DNA from: Desulfovibrio sp. Dsv1
Lineage (GTDB): Bacteria; Desulfobacterota; Desulfovibrionia; Desulfovibrionales; Desulfovibrionaceae
Reading direction: 5' to 3'
DNA: 16,512 bases
Assembly: GCA_000403945.1 (NCBI GenBank)
Contig: APFI01000088.1
Coordinates: forward strand, 1-16,512
The position numbers were made by a program, and so were the translations under genes. Below are positions 5,484-14,047 of this stretch, in pieces (the stretch's first letter is position 1; each line of letters opens with the position of its first letter). The notes below the pieces were generated by a model that saw only the letters and a list, made by a program, of their open reading frames with translations, did no database searches and was not told the DNA's origin.

Positions 5484-5986
5484 CGGATATTAAAAACAGC
5501 GCCGGGTTGTGTCTCGGCCGTTACGGCATAAAGAGAGCCGTCCGGCAACGTGATGCGGATATCCAGCACAAGCCAGCCCTGGCGGGAGGCAGAAGCAGTG
5601 ACGCTCACCGCCCTGGCCACGCCGTCTTCTATCAGCCAGGCCAGGGCCTCCTCAGCGTAATGGCGCGCCTTGTCCAGCACATGGGCGAGCTGCTTTTCGC
5701 GGGAGAGCAGCCAGAGGCGGGAGCCTATGCGGTCTTCGCCGCTTGTGCCGCCACCGATGCCCCAGGCGGTCATGGGGGCCACGGTATCAGCCCACCAGCC
5801 GCGCCGATTGCCTGTGCCGTCCGGAATGATGTCATCCTCTCCGGCGCGGCGGTCCAGAAAGAGGGAGAGAATCACCGCCGTGCGCAGGCTGTCCTCGCCC
5901 AACAAGTCACCGTCCTGCATCGCGCAATCCGGCCCGGCTACCTCCAGGGGCGCAGGCGGGACGAGAGCCAGATCGCCTGTCTTCAT
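5480..5986 (-). CDS. Baseplate wedge protein, Mu gp46-like (GP46 family)
   Basis: This 168-residue protein matches the GP46 family, a gp25-like baseplate wedge component. The key segment is SLFLDRRAGEDDIIP, then GNRRGWWADTVAPMT and DRIGSRLWLLSREKQ, followed by a helix VLDKARHYAEEALAWLIEDG. The C-terminal beta strands (GWLVLDIRITLPDGS) complete the fold. Both ends overlap neighbours: start with the gp45 stop (ATGA) and stop with the gp47 TTG start. Confidence 0.9.
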   Translation of the reverse strand: MKTGDLALVPPAPLEVAGPDCAMQDGDLLGEDSLRTAVILSLFLDRRAGEDDIIPDGTGNRRGWWADTVAPMTAWGIGGGTSGEDRIGSRLWLLSREKQLAHVLDKARHYAEEALAWLIEDGVARAVSVTASASRQGWLVLDIRITLPDGSLYAVTAETQPGAVFNIR

Positions 5987-6618
5987 TGCGGCCCCCCTGT
6001 TGTCCCCCCGGAGTCACCGGGGTGAGTGTGGTGCGCGGTGCTTATTCCGGCGGCAACCTGGTCGCCGCTGGAGGAGAGAGAACCCGTCTGGCTGATATTA
6101 CCGGAGATGGCCATGTCGGCGGACAGGATTGCCGTGCAACCGCCCACCCCGCCAAGGCCGAAGGCGGGCGTTTGAAATGTCACGCCTTCACTGGCATTAA
6201 TCGTATATGCCTTGGTATTGACGGCCACATCCTCCTGCGCCTGAATTTCCAGATGCAGGGTTTCAATCTTGATGCGCCTCTCCCGCAGCAGGGTAATCCT
6301 GTCGCCCTCATCCGTATAAATGCAGACCTCGCCGCTTTTCAGACCTGTCACCCGCACCCCGCGGTTGCCGAAATTGACGGCCACGGCGGCTCCGCGCTGC
6401 CCGGCCACGTTGAGGATAACCCCCTCGGCCCCGGGCAGGGGGTTGCTGGTAAATCCATACGGCTCCATATGCTCCACATTATCCATGATTTCATCGGCCA
6501 ATATCTGCACCTGGACGGTTTGCAGCCCGGTGCCCGCATTGACGGCGCGCAGCACCGCACGGCCTATCAGTGTGGATATGCGCCTCTGCAATGAGCGCCA
6601 TGCGCGTGCGGGCGTCAT
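5983..6618 (-). CDS. Baseplate spike protein, Mu gp45-like
   Basis: This 211-residue protein is the membrane-piercing spike. The OB-like N-terminal domain is recognised from MEPYGFTSNPLPGAEGVILN and AVAVNFGNRGVRV. A beta-helical shaft follows, with IETLHLEIQAQEDVAVNTKA. The end reads AGISTAHHTHPGDSGG, giving an HxH motif (about H197, H199), the iron-binding apex known from P2 gpV and Mu gp45. I chose ATG 6618 (GGAGG upstream, overlapping the gpP stop as ATGA); an in-frame ATG at 6630 is possible. It overlaps the gp46-like gene by 4 bases. Confidence 0.9.
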   Translation of the reverse strand: MTPARAWRSLQRRISTLIGRAVLRAVNAGTGLQTVQVQILADEIMDNVEHMEPYGFTSNPLPGAEGVILNVAGQRGAAVAVNFGNRGVRVTGLKSGEVCIYTDEGDRITLLRERRIKIETLHLEIQAQEDVAVNTKAYTINASEGVTFQTPAFGLGGVGGCTAILSADMAISGNISQTGSLSSSGDQVAAGISTAHHTHPGDSGGTTGGPQ

Positions 6619-7685
6619 TTCTGCCTCCATAAAGGGGCTTCCTTGGCTTTTCCGCCTTTCCTGCCCGTGGGGGCTTGGGGCAAAAGCTCGTAGGCTTCCC
6701 TGGGCGCAAGAGTCAGGACGGCAAGACAGCCCCTGTCGTCCATGCGCCAGTTGACGCTGACAATGAGCCATGTGGCGAAAAGATTGCCCTTGTCGTCCAC
6801 CAGGTCAGCCAGTCGGTTGGGCTGCCAGAGTTCCGCCCCGGCGTGCCAGCCGTTGACCAGGGCCTGGGCCTGATTGCCCTTGCCATAGCGGATGGCCACC
6901 TCATGCCGGGCGCGGGTTGTGGCGCTGCCAAACTCCTCCTGTTCGGCAATGAGCGTCAGGGGGCGGTAGCGGGGCACATTGTCATCCCTGGCCGTGCCGC
7001 GCGCCTGGGCATTGGTGGAGCCGTCCCAAGAATCCGACCCGGCGGACTGGCCTTTGACGGTGATTTCCGAGAAGCGGTCTTTCACGCTGGTGGACATGCT
7101 CAGGCGCAGGAGATTGCTCCCCAACTGGAGAGCGGTAGCGGCCTTGCGCGTTCCGGCCCGTGTAATGACCAGGCGGCCCTGGCCATCGCTGGTAAGCATG
7201 ACCGCATTGGCGCGCGCCAGGCGTTCCAGCATCTCAAAGCAGGTCTCGCCTTCCTCGGTCTTGAAACCCGGCGCGGCCTTGTTGCACTCCGCCTCCACCA
7301 GCACCTCAATGCCGAACAGCCCTGCCCAGCGCCTTGCCAGGGAGGGCAAGTCCGCGCCCTTGAGCTGAAGCGAGGGCGGGCAGCAGTCAATCAGGTCTGC
7401 TGTCTTGTCGCGCCCGGAGACGCTGTACTCATGCGCCGCAGCCTCCCAGGAAGCCTCCACATCGTCCACATACCCGGTAATAACGGCCTCGCCGTCAATG
7501 GTGACGCGGCACGCCGCACCTGCCACAATGGGCCTGGCCTGTGCCTGTTGCGGCCAGCGGTCGGTGACGGCCAGGCGAAACATACCCGCGCACTGCTCAA
7601 GCCCCCGGCTGATGTCAATGGATTTCCAGCCACCGTAGCGTTGCCCGTCCACTTCCAGGATGATTTCCGGCCTGGCGCTATTCAC
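6615..7685 (-). CDS. Baseplate hub protein, Mu gpP (gp44)-like
   Basis: This 356-residue protein is the gp27-like trimeric hub that sits at the top of the spike. Hallmarks: IILEVDGQRYGGWKSIDISR at the N-terminus, then AGMFRLAVTDRWPQ and INGYVDD-like ITGYVDDVEA; a central SVSGRDKTADLIDCC motif (about residues 88-102); and late ATWLIVSVNWRMDDRGCLA. I chose GTG at 7685 because it has GGAGG six bases upstream and overlaps the gpN stop (GTGAATAG). The stop TGA overlaps the spike ATG (ATGA). Confidence 0.88.
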   Translation of the reverse strand: MNSARPEIILEVDGQRYGGWKSIDISRGLEQCAGMFRLAVTDRWPQQAQARPIVAGAACRVTIDGEAVITGYVDDVEASWEAAAHEYSVSGRDKTADLIDCCPPSLQLKGADLPSLARRWAGLFGIEVLVEAECNKAAPGFKTEEGETCFEMLERLARANAVMLTSDGQGRLVITRAGTRKAATALQLGSNLLRLSMSTSVKDRFSEITVKGQSAGSDSWDGSTNAQARGTARDDNVPRYRPLTLIAEQEEFGSATTRARHEVAIRYGKGNQAQALVNGWHAGAELWQPNRLADLVDDKGNLFATWLIVSVNWRMDDRGCLAVLTLAPREAYELLPQAPTGRKGGKAKEAPLWRQK

Positions 7686-8865
7686 CAAGCACCTCCAGGG
7701 GGATGCCGCCCGGCACACGGCCCGGATGGCGGATACGGTTACGGGTAAGAATTTCCTCCGCGCGCCCGGCGTGGCCGTGAATGCGGTAGGCCGCCACCAG
7801 GGCGGGCACAGTGGCGGGCAGGGTGACGGAGCGCAGTTGGGGCAACTCCGCCCCGCGTACGGTCAAATCCGTAACCACCGCCCGCCGCAGCTCGGCAAGG
7901 CATTGAAAAAGCGCATCATCGGCCACAGGCTCTATGGCGTCCAGGCCTGCCACCACAGCTCCGCGCTCGGCCAAGGCATCATCAGCCGTGGCATAGTCCC
8001 GGCGCGATGTGGAGGCCACAGTCTCTGTCACGACGATTTCAGCCACGGTATCGCGGATGACGCGCTCCGGCGCTGTGGCAAGCACACTGCTGCCGCCCAT
8101 GATTTTTTCCAGCGGGGCTGTATTTTGGCTTAAGGGGCCGGGCGGGGCGTTGCCGCCCGGCGCGGCAGGCCAGTATGCCGCATCATCCACGTCATTGCCC
8201 AGCAGCCCGCCAAAAAGCCCGGTGAGCGCGTCAAAAAGGGCCGAGGGCGTGGCCAGCAGGCTTTGCACCCACGCCAACCCCTCGGCAATGAGGCTTTGCG
8301 GCAGCCCAAGATACTCCATAGCCAGACGTGCGGCGTCATCCAGGGCAGCGGAAACTCCTGCCAGTTCGTCCAGCTCGGGGGCAAAGACGGCCAGAAACTG
8401 CGCCTTCAATGCCTGGCGCACACTGGCGGCCGCCGTGTTGACGCCAAGGGCCGTGTCGGCTCTGGCTGTGGGGTTTTCCAACTGCCCGGCCTCGCGGAAG
8501 CGGATGTCCAGCTCCAGCAGGCCGCCTTGCTCGCTGCTCTCGCGCAGGCGATAATCATCCACAACCACGGAGACTTCACCGTGCCAGGGATGCACCAACT
8601 CTCCGGGACCATAGGCTTCCAGGGCCGCCAGTATATCGGCGCGGGCCTGAAAGTAGTCATACTCCCGCCCCTGAATGATATAGCCGCGCACGGAAAACTC
8701 GCGGGCGCGGCGGCCCAGGTCTTCGCTGTACGGCTCATCCCGCAGCGGGTATTCGTGGACGACAACGCGGCGGCCGCCTGCGGCGTCCACATCGTCAACC
8801 TCAAAATATGTGCCCCTGAAGGATGCCCGGCGCAGGGCATCAAAGAACGATACCGGGTACGGCAT
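7678..8865 (-). CDS. DNA circularisation/baseplate protein, Mu gpN-like
   Basis: This 395-residue protein carries an N-terminal DNA_circ_N-type domain: SFFDALRRASFRGTYFEVDD, then VVVHEYPLRDEPYSEDLGRR, and FSVRGYIIQGREYDYFQARA. The conserved GELVHPWHGEVSVVV lies near residue 90. Despite the Pfam name, in Mu gpN is a tail/baseplate component at the hub periphery. The C-terminal two-thirds is alpha-helical and divergent. Its GTGAATAG end overlaps the gpP start. The gene order tape measure - N - P matches Mu. Confidence 0.87.
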   Translation of the reverse strand: MPYPVSFFDALRRASFRGTYFEVDDVDAAGGRRVVVHEYPLRDEPYSEDLGRRAREFSVRGYIIQGREYDYFQARADILAALEAYGPGELVHPWHGEVSVVVDDYRLRESSEQGGLLELDIRFREAGQLENPTARADTALGVNTAAASVRQALKAQFLAVFAPELDELAGVSAALDDAARLAMEYLGLPQSLIAEGLAWVQSLLATPSALFDALTGLFGGLLGNDVDDAAYWPAAPGGNAPPGPLSQNTAPLEKIMGGSSVLATAPERVIRDTVAEIVVTETVASTSRRDYATADDALAERGAVVAGLDAIEPVADDALFQCLAELRRAVVTDLTVRGAELPQLRSVTLPATVPALVAAYRIHGHAGRAEEILTRNRIRHPGRVPGGIPLEVLGE

Positions 8866-8868
8866 GAG

Positions 8869-10872
8869 CTATCCCTCCGCCCCGATGCCCTGGGCAAAGC
8901 TGGTCCCGCTGTAAACCGAACCCTGCCCGCGCCGGAGCGTGGCCTGAGCATTGCCCTGCACCCGCACATCCACAGCCACGCCGCCAGCCATTGCGCTGGA
9001 TATATACTGCGAAGCGGCCTGCATGGTCAGGGCGGATTGCCGGATGCTCTCCGCCGCCGCAGCCTGAGCCGCGTTTCCCGCGTCAGAGCCGAACCAGTCT
9101 TTGACAAGCGCCGCAAGACCCTGGCCAAGCTCCGAACCGGCAATGCCACCCACAACGCCGCCCAGCGCCGTACCTATGGCTGTGCCAAGGCCCGGCGCTA
9201 TGACTGTGCCGATACTTGCCCCCACCTTGGCTCCCAGCGCCGCGCCGCCCCAGCCGCCCAAAGCCCCGCCTGCGGCATCGGCCACGGCTCCGGCCTTCTG
9301 GCCGATGCTCGCTTGGTCGTCTGTCAGCACCCTTCCGGCGTCATAGACAGCCAGCCCGGCAGCGGCCAGCCCAGCCCCTCTGGCAGCGTATCGGCCGCCA
9401 CGCGCAAGCAATGACTGCGCGGGCTTTTTGCCTGCGGCCGCTGTCTTGCCCTTGCCGCCTTGGGGCATGGGAGCCTCCCCCAGCATGGCTTCACGGGTCA
9501 GGCTCATCTGTTTATTCACCACATAGACGGGCAAAGGCAGCTTGAGACCAGCGAGCCCTACCTGTTTTGCCACTGTGGCGACCAGCCCGCCCGCCGCCTT
9601 GGCCCCCATGCGGGAAAGCCCCATGCCTGCCAGCTTGAGGCCGCCAAAGCCAAGCACCCCGGCGGTGGCCGCTCCGGCCAGCATCTGTTTGCCGCTCAAC
9701 TGCCCGTTGTCCAGCAGCAGATTGATGCCCTTGCTGATGGCGTCATTGATGGGGCGGGAAAACTCATCCGCGGCCTGCCCCAGCGCGGCCTTGAGGCGGG
9801 CCACCTGGTCCACGCTGTTATTGATGGCATCCCCCAGCGCCTTTTCCACCGCGCCGCCCGCCTGCGCGATTTCCTTGTGGGTTTTGCCCATATTGAGCAA
9901 CGCGCCTTTGTCAAACAGGGCACGCAGACCTCGTTGCGTATCCAGATCGGTCTCGCCGAAGGCTTGGGCAAAAGCCTTATCGCGTTCGGCATCCGTTTTG
10001 AACTGCTGGTATCGGCGGGCAATATCCTGCAAGACATCAAGGGCCGCCCGCCGCTCGCCCTTGGCATCGTAAAAGCGTACACCCGTGGCCTCAGCGCCTT
10101 TTTCAAGATATTTCTGATTGGTGAAAAGCCGTAATGTGGAGTCGGCCAGGGTGGCCAGACGCTCCGGCTCCCGCTCAATCAGGGAAAGCTGTTCAATGAA
10201 GGCCAGGGTCTGGGCAAAATCCAGCCCCGCATTTTTGGCGCTGCCGCCCACGCGCGCAAAAATGGAGGAAAGGTTCTCAAGCTCCGCGTTGCCCGCGCGG
10301 CCCGCCACCAGCATCTGGTCCAGCAGGAGTTTGGAAGTGTTGAGGTCGGAGAGGTCAAACTTGAAAATCTCTCCGGCCACGCTCATGGCGCTGGCAAGCT
10401 GCTCGGCACTGGCCCCGGAGGCTGCGAGGGCCGGGTTGATAGCCTGGATTGTGCCCATAGCCTGCTGCCAGTCCATGCCGGAGGCGACCAGCCCCTCAAA
10501 GCCCTGCAACAGCGTTTCCACGGGCTGGCCAGTCTGGCGGGCCATGTCAAAGAGGCTGCGCCGCAGTTGCGCCACATCCTGCACGCTGGCCCCGGCGGTC
10601 TGCCCCACGCGCACCAGGCTTTTGTCAAGCTGGGCGCTGTTCATGACCGCCTGTGTGGCTTTGTAGGTCACGCCCAGCCCGGCAATGCCCGCGGCATATT
10701 TGCCTGTCAGAGCCTCCAGCCCCTTGCCCGCCTGGGCGGCCACACCATTGAGGCCGCCCAGGGAGGAACGGATACGCCGGGCCATGCCCGAAATGGACGT
10801 GGAAAAGGCTTTGGCCCGCGTAATAAGGTTGCCGCTCAGGTCAAGCGTAAGGGACGTGCGCAGATTGGCCAT
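8869..10872 (-). CDS. Tail tape measure protein
   Basis: This 667-residue protein sets tail length and is probably ejected through the tube. It starts MANLRTSLTLDLSGNLITRA. Residues about 80-290 form the PhageMin_Tail-type region, with SAQLDKSLVRVGQTAG and a helical array. The middle is helical and charged. Two hydrophobic, glycine-rich parts follow, near residues 395-450 and 525-605, where glycine zippers such as GGALGGWGGAALGAKVGASI occur; these are typical of channel-forming tape measure segments. It is directly downstream of the chaperone, and its stop is 3 bases before the gpN start. Confidence 0.92.
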   Translation of the reverse strand: MANLRTSLTLDLSGNLITRAKAFSTSISGMARRIRSSLGGLNGVAAQAGKGLEALTGKYAAGIAGLGVTYKATQAVMNSAQLDKSLVRVGQTAGASVQDVAQLRRSLFDMARQTGQPVETLLQGFEGLVASGMDWQQAMGTIQAINPALAASGASAEQLASAMSVAGEIFKFDLSDLNTSKLLLDQMLVAGRAGNAELENLSSIFARVGGSAKNAGLDFAQTLAFIEQLSLIEREPERLATLADSTLRLFTNQKYLEKGAEATGVRFYDAKGERRAALDVLQDIARRYQQFKTDAERDKAFAQAFGETDLDTQRGLRALFDKGALLNMGKTHKEIAQAGGAVEKALGDAINNSVDQVARLKAALGQAADEFSRPINDAISKGINLLLDNGQLSGKQMLAGAATAGVLGFGGLKLAGMGLSRMGAKAAGGLVATVAKQVGLAGLKLPLPVYVVNKQMSLTREAMLGEAPMPQGGKGKTAAAGKKPAQSLLARGGRYAARGAGLAAAGLAVYDAGRVLTDDQASIGQKAGAVADAAGGALGGWGGAALGAKVGASIGTVIAPGLGTAIGTALGGVVGGIAGSELGQGLAALVKDWFGSDAGNAAQAAAAESIRQSALTMQAASQYISSAMAGGVAVDVRVQGNAQATLRRGQGSVYSGTSFAQGIGAEG

Positions 10873-10881
10873 AGTGCAATC

Positions 10882-11013
10882 CTACCTGATATGATGCAGG
10901 TAACGCAGCAAGCGGGGCAGCGGCCACGCGCCCGCCTGCTCAAACGTCAGCATGGCCCGGCTGGTCAGTCTGGCCAGCAGCTTCTCCAGACTGGCCGCTG
11001 CCGGCAGCATGTC
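10882..11013 (-). CDS. Frameshift extension of the gp41-like chaperone (gp41 long form)
   Basis: This segment has no good independent start. It begins just after GGGCGA in the gp41 gene and, read after a -2 (or +1) shift, continues GDMLPAAASLEKLLARLT and ends LPRLLRYLHHIR at 10882, adding 43 residues to give a long form of about 183. It ends 9 bases before the tape measure ATG. Mu is reported to make its long chaperone by -2 frameshifting at GGGCGA, and the shift needed here is exactly in that phase at exactly that motif. Assignment is by analogy plus reading-frame arithmetic. Confidence 0.75.
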   Translation of the reverse strand, partial: DMLPAAASLEKLLARLTSRAMLTFEQAGAWPLPRLLRYLHHIR

Positions 11014-11431
11014 GCCCCCGCCCGGCCAGGCCCTCCATGCTCTTTTCCGCAGCCGCATCCAACATCCGCGCGGCAAAGTTGAGGGTATCCATATCGCGGG
11101 CGGAAAGGCGGCCCAGGCTTTCCATGTCCAGCGGGCCGTCCAGTTTGTTGCCGCTGCCATCTTCCATGCGCGCAATTTGGCGGCGGAGCAGTTCCGCGCC
11201 CATGCGGGCCGGGGAGGATACCAGTTCCATGCCCTGAGCCGTGGAAACGAGGCGCTCCGAGGCTTCGGCGGCGGCCAGGACGGCCCCCGCGTTGAGCTGG
11301 CGCAACACGGCGATGCTGTAAGTCACAGAGCCGACAGCAAGGCCGTCAGCCAAGTCTACGCGCGCCTGGCCGCCTTCGGCCAGAACAACGCCCTCCACAG
11401 GCTTGCCCTGCACAAGGGGTTCTTTTGTCAT
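10940..11431 (-). CDS. Tail assembly chaperone gp41-like, zero-frame product
   Basis: This 163-residue zero-frame product matches the Mu gp41 tail assembly chaperone family. It starts MTKEPLVQGKPVEGVVLAEG, and has a core with AVLRQLNAGAVLAAAEASER and SLGRLSARDMDTLNFAARML. Chaperones of this type coat the tape measure before tube assembly and are made in short and long forms. The zero-frame C-terminus after about residue 140 is Gly/Ala-rich and low in conservation, while the alternative frame gives a hydrophobic helical extension. It lies between tube and tape measure genes, the canonical place. Confidence 0.82.
   Translation of the reverse strand: MTKEPLVQGKPVEGVVLAEGGQARVDLADGLAVGSVTYSIAVLRQLNAGAVLAAAEASERLVSTAQGMELVSSPARMGAELLRRQIARMEDGSGNKLDGPLDMESLGRLSARDMDTLNFAARMLDAAAEKSMEGLAGRGRHAAGSGQSGEAAGQTDQPGHADV
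11012..11017 (-). promoter_or_regulatory. Programmed -2 frameshift site GGGCGA
   Basis: On the minus strand the zero-frame codons are CGG GGG CGA CAT. A slip of -2 re-pairs GGG on GGG in the P site and then reads GGC GAC ATG, which is the extension frame. The motif and direction are those described for the Mu tail chaperone. No other slippery heptamer of the A/X-XXY-YYZ kind is seen nearby. Confidence 0.7.
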
Positions 11432-11440
11432 AGCCGCCCC

Positions 11441-11798
11441 CTACAGCCTCTCGCACGAGATGGCGCTGATTTTGACATTGACGGTGCCGTTTTCCGCGTC
11501 CAGCTCGCCCTGTTCGGTGACAAAGGCATTGCGCAGGACGTAACGGTCCCCCCGTGTCCGATTCGTACATGACCGTGGCATCGCGGATGGCGTTGATGGC
11601 CGTGAGGTCGGTATCGCGGGTGTGGTAGACGGAGCAATCCAGCTCCGGGGCCTTGGTTTTTTCGGCAAAGCCATGCACCTTGCCGCCGCCCGCCTTGGCC
11701 TCGCGCGTGACGCCGCCGGGGTTGAGCTTGGCACCGTCCTCGGTGCGCCATTCCTCGCCGTCCACACGGATGACGGCCTTTCCGGTAATCTGGGGCAT
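11441..11798 (-). CDS. Tail tube protein (Mu gpM-like), frameshifted at a G6 run
   Basis: This encodes the inner tail tube. Reading from ATG 11798 (AGGAGG upstream) gives MPQITGKAVIRVDGEEWRTE, then KLNPGG and KVHGFAEKTKAPELDCSVYH, which is the Mu gpM family pattern. After VMYESDTG the zero frame runs into unrelated sequence. One frame over, it resumes as GDRYVLRNAFVTEQGELDAE and ends ISAISCERL at 11441. Removing one G from the six-G run at 11548-11553 restores a single 118-residue protein, the usual size. So as given the gene is broken by one extra base, either a real mutation or a homopolymer sequencing error. The downstream half is well conserved, which favours a recent or artefactual event. 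Confidence 0.88.
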
Positions 11799-11807
11799 TG
11801 TATCCTC

Positions 11808-13283
11808 CTACAACACAAAACGGGTCAGACAGGCAAAAATGCGGAACTGGTTGACCAAGTCCGGCATGGCCAGCACGTCAATGCGGTTGCGGTCGTCCCT
11901 GTTGCGTTCCACGACCAGGCCTTCCTTGAAGGCTTCCACGTTTTCCACCAGGCCTTTTTCTTCAAATTCCCGCATGAGGGCGAGCAGCTCGGCCCGGATG
12001 ACAGAGGGCGTGACCACGGCATTGCCCGGCCCGTAGGCCGTGCCGTCATCAGCCAGCTTGTGACGCGGGTATTTCTGGGTAATGCGGGCGTTGACCGCAT
12101 AACGCCAGTAGCCCAGGGTGGCCACGGTCTGTACATCCAGGTAGGACGGGTCAGCCGAACCCCAGGCGTTCTTCTGGTACATGGTCACCTCGCGCTCAAT
12201 CTGCACGCTGTCGTCGCTGGCAACCATGTAGGTGGCAATGCCGTCATAGAGCAGGATATTGCGCTCTTCCATGCTCCAGCGTTTCTCGCGGGCCGGGGCC
12301 ATGACGCCCACAAGCTCCAAAGTCTGGAGCGGGCGGGCCGGATCGGCGGAAAGGGACGCGGCGGCCTGCATGGCATATGCAGCGGCCACATTCCAGGGCG
12401 AGGTGGGGATGTCGCCTATGCCCATGCAGCTCACGAGTTGCGAATTGCCGCCGTTGCCATAGGTGGAGGTTTCCGCCAGGGTGCCGCGAAACGCCGTGAA
12501 CGCCTGACACTCCTGCTGGCGCAGCGGGCCGAACTGCGCATCCAGCCATTCTTCCAGCAGTTCGCGCTCGGCCTTCTGGTTCCAGGGCGTGACCAGGGCT
12601 TTCCACCAGGTGTCGCCCATCGCCGCAATGACATCCTGCATGTCCGGGTCAGCCGCGCCGTTCTGCATGGGGCCGCAGGCAACACGCAGCCCGGCGGGCG
12701 TATTGTCATCCGTGGAAAGGTTCACGCCCAGGGTAATGGCATTGCCTGTGGCCCCCTTCCACTTGCAGGTCAGGGTAAACACCCCCGGACTATCTCCCTT
12801 GACACTGGCGGTGACGGGCAACTCGCCATCGGCGTTGATAGTCTCCACCACACGCGCCACCGTAGCGCCCAGCGCCTCGCCGCCCACAGCCTGCACACGC
12901 ACGCGCACGCCGCCAATATAAAGGGCCAGCACGCCTGTGCCCGTACATTGGCCGGATATGGTTATATCCGCCTGGGCGGCCACGGCGGATTCGGCATCCG
13001 GCACAGCCATAGCCCAGATTTCCAGCATGGTGCTGTTGCGTTTGGCATAGCGCACCATGTCCGCAATCTGACTGCCTTGCCCCCACAGGCGCGCGGCCTG
13101 TTCGGCGGTATTCATGAGCATGGGCCGGAGCATGTCTCCGGCGGCGTCCGCCTGGGCCTGGCCCAGCAAAAGCACACGCCATTCCATGACCGGCGTGCCC
13201 GGCACTGCGCCGGAGTTGTCAAACTCCACATACGTCAGCGGCACGCGGATGTCCGCCGGGATGCTATTGAACGATACGGCCAT
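11808..13283 (-). CDS. Contractile tail sheath protein (Mu gpL-like)
   Basis: This 491-residue protein is close to the roughly 495 residues of Mu gpL. The N-terminus MAVSFNSIPADIRVPLTYVE is characteristic of Mu-type sheaths, which begin with an IP.D.R.P..Y pattern. The sheath surrounds the tube and contracts to drive it through the envelope. The C-terminal half contains the conserved sheath-fold segment YLDVQTVATLGYWRYAVN (about residues 385-402), followed by RITQKYPRHKLADDG. The start has AAGGAGG and overlaps the DUF2635 stop. The gene is intact and is followed after 9 bases by the tube gene. Confidence 0.92.
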   Translation of the reverse strand: MAVSFNSIPADIRVPLTYVEFDNSGAVPGTPVMEWRVLLLGQAQADAAGDMLRPMLMNTAEQAARLWGQGSQIADMVRYAKRNSTMLEIWAMAVPDAESAVAAQADITISGQCTGTGVLALYIGGVRVRVQAVGGEALGATVARVVETINADGELPVTASVKGDSPGVFTLTCKWKGATGNAITLGVNLSTDDNTPAGLRVACGPMQNGAADPDMQDVIAAMGDTWWKALVTPWNQKAERELLEEWLDAQFGPLRQQECQAFTAFRGTLAETSTYGNGGNSQLVSCMGIGDIPTSPWNVAAAYAMQAAASLSADPARPLQTLELVGVMAPAREKRWSMEERNILLYDGIATYMVASDDSVQIEREVTMYQKNAWGSADPSYLDVQTVATLGYWRYAVNARITQKYPRHKLADDGTAYGPGNAVVTPSVIRAELLALMREFEEKGLVENVEAFKEGLVVERNRDDRNRIDVLAMPDLVNQFRIFACLTRFVL

Positions 13284-13495
13284 TATTCGGCCTCCTTCTT
13301 GCTGGTGCTTTTGCTGGCGGCAGGAGCCGATACGCCCTGACTGTCCAGAATTTCCACATCGCCGTCCTTCTTGCGGCGCAGCCAGTAGGCCCTGTGGGGG
13401 CCAAAGGGCACGACCTCCCCGCCGGGCGGCAGTATTTCGCCCGTATCGGGCCGCCGCACCACAAGGCCCGTGCGCGGGACAATACGCTTATTCAT
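13283..13495 (-). CDS. DUF2635 protein, Mu gp38-like
   Basis: This small 70-residue protein starts MNKRIVPRTGLVVRRPDTGE and contains PPGGEVVPFGPHRAYWLRRK. This is the DUF2635 pattern (Mu gp38), always found just before the sheath gene. Its function is unknown. I chose the ATG at 13495 over an upstream in-frame codon because it has GGAAGGAG before it and overlaps the gp37-like stop by 8 bases. The C-terminus is a Lys/Ser/Glu tail. The TAA overlaps the sheath ATG by one base (TAATG). Confidence 0.8.
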   Translation of the reverse strand: MNKRIVPRTGLVVRRPDTGEILPPGGEVVPFGPHRAYWLRRKKDGDVEILDSQGVSAPAASKSTSKKEAE

Positions 13496-14039
13496 GGCCT
13501 TCTCCTTCCCCGGCGGGGCCGGGTAAATGGCTTTCAATCGTCACCGGGCCGTCCGGCTTCTCGCGGACAAAGCAGCGCAAGAAGTCATCCAGCTCCGGCC
13601 AGTCAATAACGTGGGAGACATCCACCGCCTGTTTCCAGGTGAGCGCCCACATGGCCACATTGTTGGTGGCCTGATCGCCGCTGGTGATATTGGTGGCCCG
13701 CACGCTTTCCGGGCGGGTGCAGTCCATGCCGAAACGCTGGTCGGCAATGATACCCGCCACCAGGGTGACCAGCACCAGCACGGCGGCGCTGGGCGGCTGC
13801 CCATCCTTGCCCGGCCCAGCAACGACAGATACTCCCATATTGACGGTGACATAAGGCGCGCGGCCTTTCAGCTCCACGCCATCAAAGCCCACAACCTCCA
13901 CGCCCACCGAGGGTGTGCTCAGGCACAGGCGCTGCAATTCGGCTTCATCCAGAGAGTCATCAAGCTCAAGCACTGTCACGGCCGCAGGCAGGCGTTTTTG
14001 CAAATAGGCCGCTACAGCGGCCCGAAACTGGTCAAGCAT
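13488..14039 (-). CDS. Mu gp37 (gpK)-like tail terminator-region protein, DUF1834
   Basis: This 183-residue protein matches the Mu gp37/DUF1834 family. It begins MLDQFRAAVAAYLQKRL, then has a beta-rich core with APYVTVNMGVSVVA and WALTWKQAVDVSHVIDWPEL. Members occupy the neck or tail-terminator position in Mu-like phages. A good AGGAG lies upstream of the ATG. Its TAA overlaps the following start within ATGAATAA, an 8-base overlap. The last 15 residues are Gly/Pro/Glu-rich and probably disordered. Confidence 0.8.
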   Translation of the reverse strand: MLDQFRAAVAAYLQKRLPAAVTVLELDDSLDEAELQRLCLSTPSVGVEVVGFDGVELKGRAPYVTVNMGVSVVAGPGKDGQPPSAAVLVLVTLVAGIIADQRFGMDCTRPESVRATNITSGDQATNNVAMWALTWKQAVDVSHVIDWPELDDFLRCFVREKPDGPVTIESHLPGPAGEGEGHE

Positions 14040-14047
14040 GGCTTCTC

